Below, one piece after another: positions 60,785-64,000 of a stretch of 64,000 nucleotides of DNA; positions within the stretch are counted from its first letter, which is position 1, and each line of letters opens with the position of its first letter. The stretch covers positions 191,093,620-191,157,619 of the forward strand of contig CM047805.1 of the NCBI GenBank assembly GCA_026214975.1. The letters are read 5' to 3'. A program made the translations under genes and the position numbers. Source of the stretch: Gentiana macrophylla (Eukaryota; Streptophyta; Magnoliopsida; Gentianales; Gentianaceae). A model generated the notes under the pieces. It saw only the letters and a program-made list of their open reading frames with translations, did no database searches and was not told the DNA's origin.

Positions 60785-62181
60785 TATGTTTTCCTTTGTA
60801 TGATGGGAAAATTTCTAGCAAGAAGCTCTGAAGCTCCAGGCACCTATGTATATCAGGTATAAAAGAGTGGGCTTTTTTTTTGTTTTGTTTTGTTTTGTTT
60901 TGTTTTGTTTTGTGTTTTTTAAGCATTTATAAGCAGATTATAACAATCCATTATAAAAGAGATTCATGAAAACACAAAATACAATGCCCCACGAACATCA
61001 TCAGTTCTTGATATATTTCCAACATCTTAGCAAATGGCTGGCTAAATAACTAATAATAAAGAACAAAGGGATCATTTTATCTTTTGGTGCCAATTAATCA
61101 ATCAATATTCAGATGCCTCCATTGTAGATAACTTAGTATCCAGTTGGGGTATGTGACTCAATCGTGGCCTCATAAGTCATACCATTAATCATCTTTACTC
61201 CAAGCAGCTTGAACTTTGGTGAACAGGAAACCTTTGAGTAATCAAAAGTTGGCAAAAAATTCGCATTAGATTATGGCATTTCATTTGGTCATGCATGTTT
61301 TTTCTTCCCTTCCCAAGAGGTGCTTTTCTTGGCTTACTTTTGACAGGATAATAAGCGCGTGAAGAAGTATCGCGGAATGGGATCTTTGGAAGCAATGACG
61401 AAAGGAAGTGATCAAAGATATTTAGGGGATGCTGCCAAGCTTAAAATAGCTCAGGGCGTGGTTGGTGTGGTAGAGGACAAGGGTTCCGTCCTTAAGTTGA
61501 TACCCTACACTATGCAAGCAGTGAAGCAGGGTTTACAGGATCTTGGTGCTTCCTCTTTGCAATCTGCTCATGACTTGTTGAGATCGGGTGTTCTACGACT
61601 TGAGGTCTGTTCATATTCTTTTTGCTATTTACCAGAATTGTGTATGAATAACATAAATCTATCAATCTGGTGCAATAAAATTATCTATCTAAGAATCTTG
61701 TGTTACTTGCATGCTCACTGTTGTTTTATCCTATCTCTCTTAGGCTCGAACTGGAGCAGCTCAAGTTGAAGGAGGAATTCATGGATTGGTCTCCTATGAT
61801 AAAAAGCCTTATTGAAAAGACAGACCATCGATCAACCAATTATTTATGCACCGATATATCTTAAGGCTGAAGATGAGTTCGACTTCAAGCCCAGAATGTG
61901 AAGCAGTTGGTAGAGATATTATTGCTCCTTCAAAAATCCTTGGGGAGATATCTTTCCTAATGGAATCAAACAGGGATTTGGAACGACTTTGATATGTTTG
62001 GCTGAAGTTTGTAACATTATATTATACTGTTATCGCTCAGTTTTACATAACACCAGTGATGTATGTTTTCTATTTTCCCTTCTATTATGTTTTTTATTTT
62101 CCCTTCTAACATTCCAATTTTATAACTTTTATAACATAACAACCGAGGGCCACATCGTGCAGAGCACGATTCCCCCACTAG
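60785..62181 (+). mobile_element. Helitron-like segment carrying an IMPDH gene fragment (5' end unresolved)
   Basis: 1.4 kb between two identical Helitron-like 3' termini. It ends in hairpin ATCGTGC-AGA-GCACGAT (62154-62170), TCCCCCA, then CTAG (62178-62181) before T. It includes two spliced exons of IMP dehydrogenase with their intron, as expected for Helitron gene capture at the DNA level. A TTTTG pentanucleotide run lies at about 60880-60918. Between the IMPDH stop and the terminus is possibly another captured fragment (about 61840-62010), unrecognised. Confidence 0.55.
61347..61815 (+). pseudogene. IMP dehydrogenase, last two exons only
   Basis: Exon 61347-61604 (acceptor TTGACAG, donor GAG/GTCTGT) encodes DNKRVKKYRGMGSLEAMTKG... 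through SAHDLLRSGVLRLE. Exon 61744-61815 (acceptor CTCTTAG) encodes ARTGAAQVEGGIHGLVSYDK to a TGA. Together these are the C-terminal 109 residues of plant IMPDH, the enzyme converting IMP to XMP in guanine nucleotide synthesis. The protein is normally about 500 residues; the catalytic Cys loop and CBS domains are absent, and no upstream IMPDH exons were found. The frames are intact, so the copy is recent or conserved. Confidence 0.9.
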
Positions 62182-62780
62182 TAGTCTATATAAGAGTTCT
62201 AATTAACTCTGGACTTTAGAATTCATATTTATCCTCCTCCGTGAATTAGTTGTACCGAGCGTGGTCATAACACTCCACTATTCGTGGCCACGAATCAGGG
62301 CTTGTCTGGTAGACATAAAAGATGGTTTATGTGCTTGTTTTTCAAAATGGAGTGGTAGTTTCAAAACAGATGAAAGTCCATATGCAGTTTTATCTAATGA
62401 TCGTAGTAATGAGTTAAAAAGCTTGTTCTTTTCTAGTTTTCAATAAAATTCATTTTAGGATTTGTGTTCTTCATAGATTCGATGTTGAGTTGCGATTTCT
62501 ATTTGTATAGTTGGTGGTTCAACAATTGCTCTCTGTTAATTCGTAGGGCAACAATCATCCGTCGTTTGTTTCATGTATTTCAAGGTAAAGATTTGTTTTT
62601 TCCTCGCCGTCTTGGTTAGTGTTTCATGGAACATCGAGTGTTTCATAAGTTTAATTTCTTTTTTTTAGGGTGTAAGTTTAGTTTAAAGTAGTGTTTTCGA
62701 TGTAGGAAACATGCTCAAGTTTTTTCATGGAACATCAAGTTGAATTTGTCAACAGTTTATTAATTAGGTGACAAATGAAT
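62182..62780 (+). other. Possible 3' exon of an unknown transcript
   Basis: A frame ending at 62446 (...SNELKSLFFSSFQ) precedes an AATAAA signal at about 62442-62447. The preceding part cannot be assigned. Beyond that no feature is seen. Confidence 0.25.
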
Positions 62781-63050
62781 ACTACCTCTGGTCCAAAATT
62801 TAAGTCATCCTATACCTTTCTACTTTCTATAATATGTCATTCTTCTACCAATCGTCAATATTTATTCGCTTCATTTCTCTATCTTACCCCTAATTTATTA
62901 TGAATCCAACAATTTTTCACTACTCAACAACTATTGCATTAATGATAGCCAAGGGGTATTTTAGATAATCTTCAAATTAATGACATTCAACCAATTCCTT
63001 AATATGTGTGAAAACTCATAGGATGACTTATATTTTGGACCGGAGTTAGT
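62781..63050. mobile_element. Stowaway-like (Tc1/mariner) MITE
   Basis: The left end TACCTCTGGTCCAAAATTTA and the inverted right end AACTCCGGTCCAAAATATAA both continue into AGTCATCCTA. Length about 270 bp, AT-rich, non-coding. The exact ends and TA duplication are ambiguous. Confidence 0.65.
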
Positions 63051-64000
63051 GTAACATAACTGCAAATAGAGCAAAGGAAGGGGCATCTTTATATATTCCT
63101 ATAATATAGTTATTTTTACTCTTTGTTTATATTTCTGTCTCATAATACAGGTGTTCTTATATGACAGTAAAAGATTTATTAAAAGTTTTCTCCATCTTAA
63201 TCTTAATTGGTTATCATGGATCCACTTCTCATTATTTACAAACATCGCATCAATGATAATTAATGGATATATCTTAATTTTTTTCGTATAATATTTATGC
63301 AATTCAACCACCTTTTAAATTATTAGAAAACCTTTGGAAAAATATATATTTTAGGACGGAAGGAATACTATTTTATCATTTAACAATCCGTGCTGATTAA
63401 TGTTCCAACAATGTGTCCCAATTAAATTTGTAATAGAGTAAGAAAAATATATAGTTATAGATAAAAATTTACATTATAAAATGTATGGGCTTAATTCAGA
63501 GAGTTAGACAAGAAGAAAGGATATGGGGACTAAAAACATCATTACGTTTTTTTATTTTAATTATTTTGCAACCAATAATATGATGACATTAATAGTGACA
63601 CATTATACATATTGTAATATGTTGGAGATACTAAAGTTCAACTGATCATTAGATACGTTACCATCTACTAATGAGACTCGCCCTTGAGAAAGAAGGAAGC
63701 AAACAACCAGACTTAACGAATGAATGGTGAAGTCAAACTCTCTATCAATCAAGGTTAGAAAGACCCGGCCATATATCAAACCAAATAGAGAGAGAGGCCT
63801 TATCCCCTTTACCAATTCTCCAACCAAAATTCCCTTTTCCTACTACTACTATTAATAAGAACGCAATGAAATGGTCGACGTGTTCGGTTTCTATGCTTCA
63901 TTACTCGAATAAATGCTTTTGCAAAGCAATAAAATGATTTTCTTCTTGGGTTGTGTTTGTTTGTGTGCCGGCTTGTTTTATTGGGAAGACTCTTGGGCGT
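63051..64000. other. Intergenic, no gene recognised
   Basis: AT-rich. An isolated Stowaway-like end (TATTTTAGGACGGAAGGAAT) lies near 63349-63368. No coding or RNA gene recognised to the right edge. Confidence 0.4.

Overview
The window is nuclear DNA from a flowering plant, most likely a eudicot. It is AT-rich, has GT-AG introns and long microsatellites, and consists mostly of nested transposable elements: Ty1/copia and Ty3/gypsy LTR elements, hAT, Tourist-like and Stowaway-like MITEs, SINEs, LINEs and a Helitron end pair. Nothing bacterial or viral was recognised. All calls come from reading the sequence; no database search was possible.

Host genes are few. (1) A three-exon gene on the + strand at 22997-29115 encodes a DUF4378 protein of the TRM (TON1-recruiting-motif) type; exon 1 has a one-base frame break. 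(2) Two terminal exons of a conserved plant protein of unknown function lie on the - strand at 31205-31635. (3) A DUF247/UPF0481 gene on the + strand at 49860-51232 is interrupted by a one-base frame break. (4) An intronless ATL-type RING-H2 ubiquitin ligase gene on the - strand at 53222-53617 looks intact. (5) The last two exons of an IMP dehydrogenase gene sit at 61347-61815, between two copies of a Helitron-like 3' terminus. A plastid-type tRNA-Arg(ACG) lies at 56235-56308 on the - strand.

Layout. 1-3097: 5' part of a Tat/Retand-like gypsy element (- strand). 3300-8190: a run of short DNA transposons, several with target-site duplications (TSDs), and two G-quadruplex motifs. 8191-10650: degenerate copia pol. 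11016-23063: a tandem duplication of about 3.3 kb (a gypsy 3' LTR plus the promoter and first 22 codons of the DUF4378 gene). Only copy 2 later received a SINE, a copia element with identical LTRs, and a hAT MITE; copy 1 keeps the empty sites. 22997-29115: DUF4378 gene, with a Stowaway-like MITE in intron 1 and a 664-bp foldback element in intron 2. 29116-36420: repeats, a miniature LTR element and a LINE end. 36420-47310: a four-element nest, in which a gypsy-type LTR holds a copia-type solo LTR, which holds an inverted second copy of that LTR and a 4.7-kb hAT transposon. 47109-49800: tandem repeat copies upstream of the DUF247 gene, each with a different MITE. 51700-64000: remnants, the RING gene, tRNA, SINE and Helitron termini.

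The genes form no pathway. The main value of the window is a relative chronology of insertions, readable because duplicated segments preserve empty target sites.
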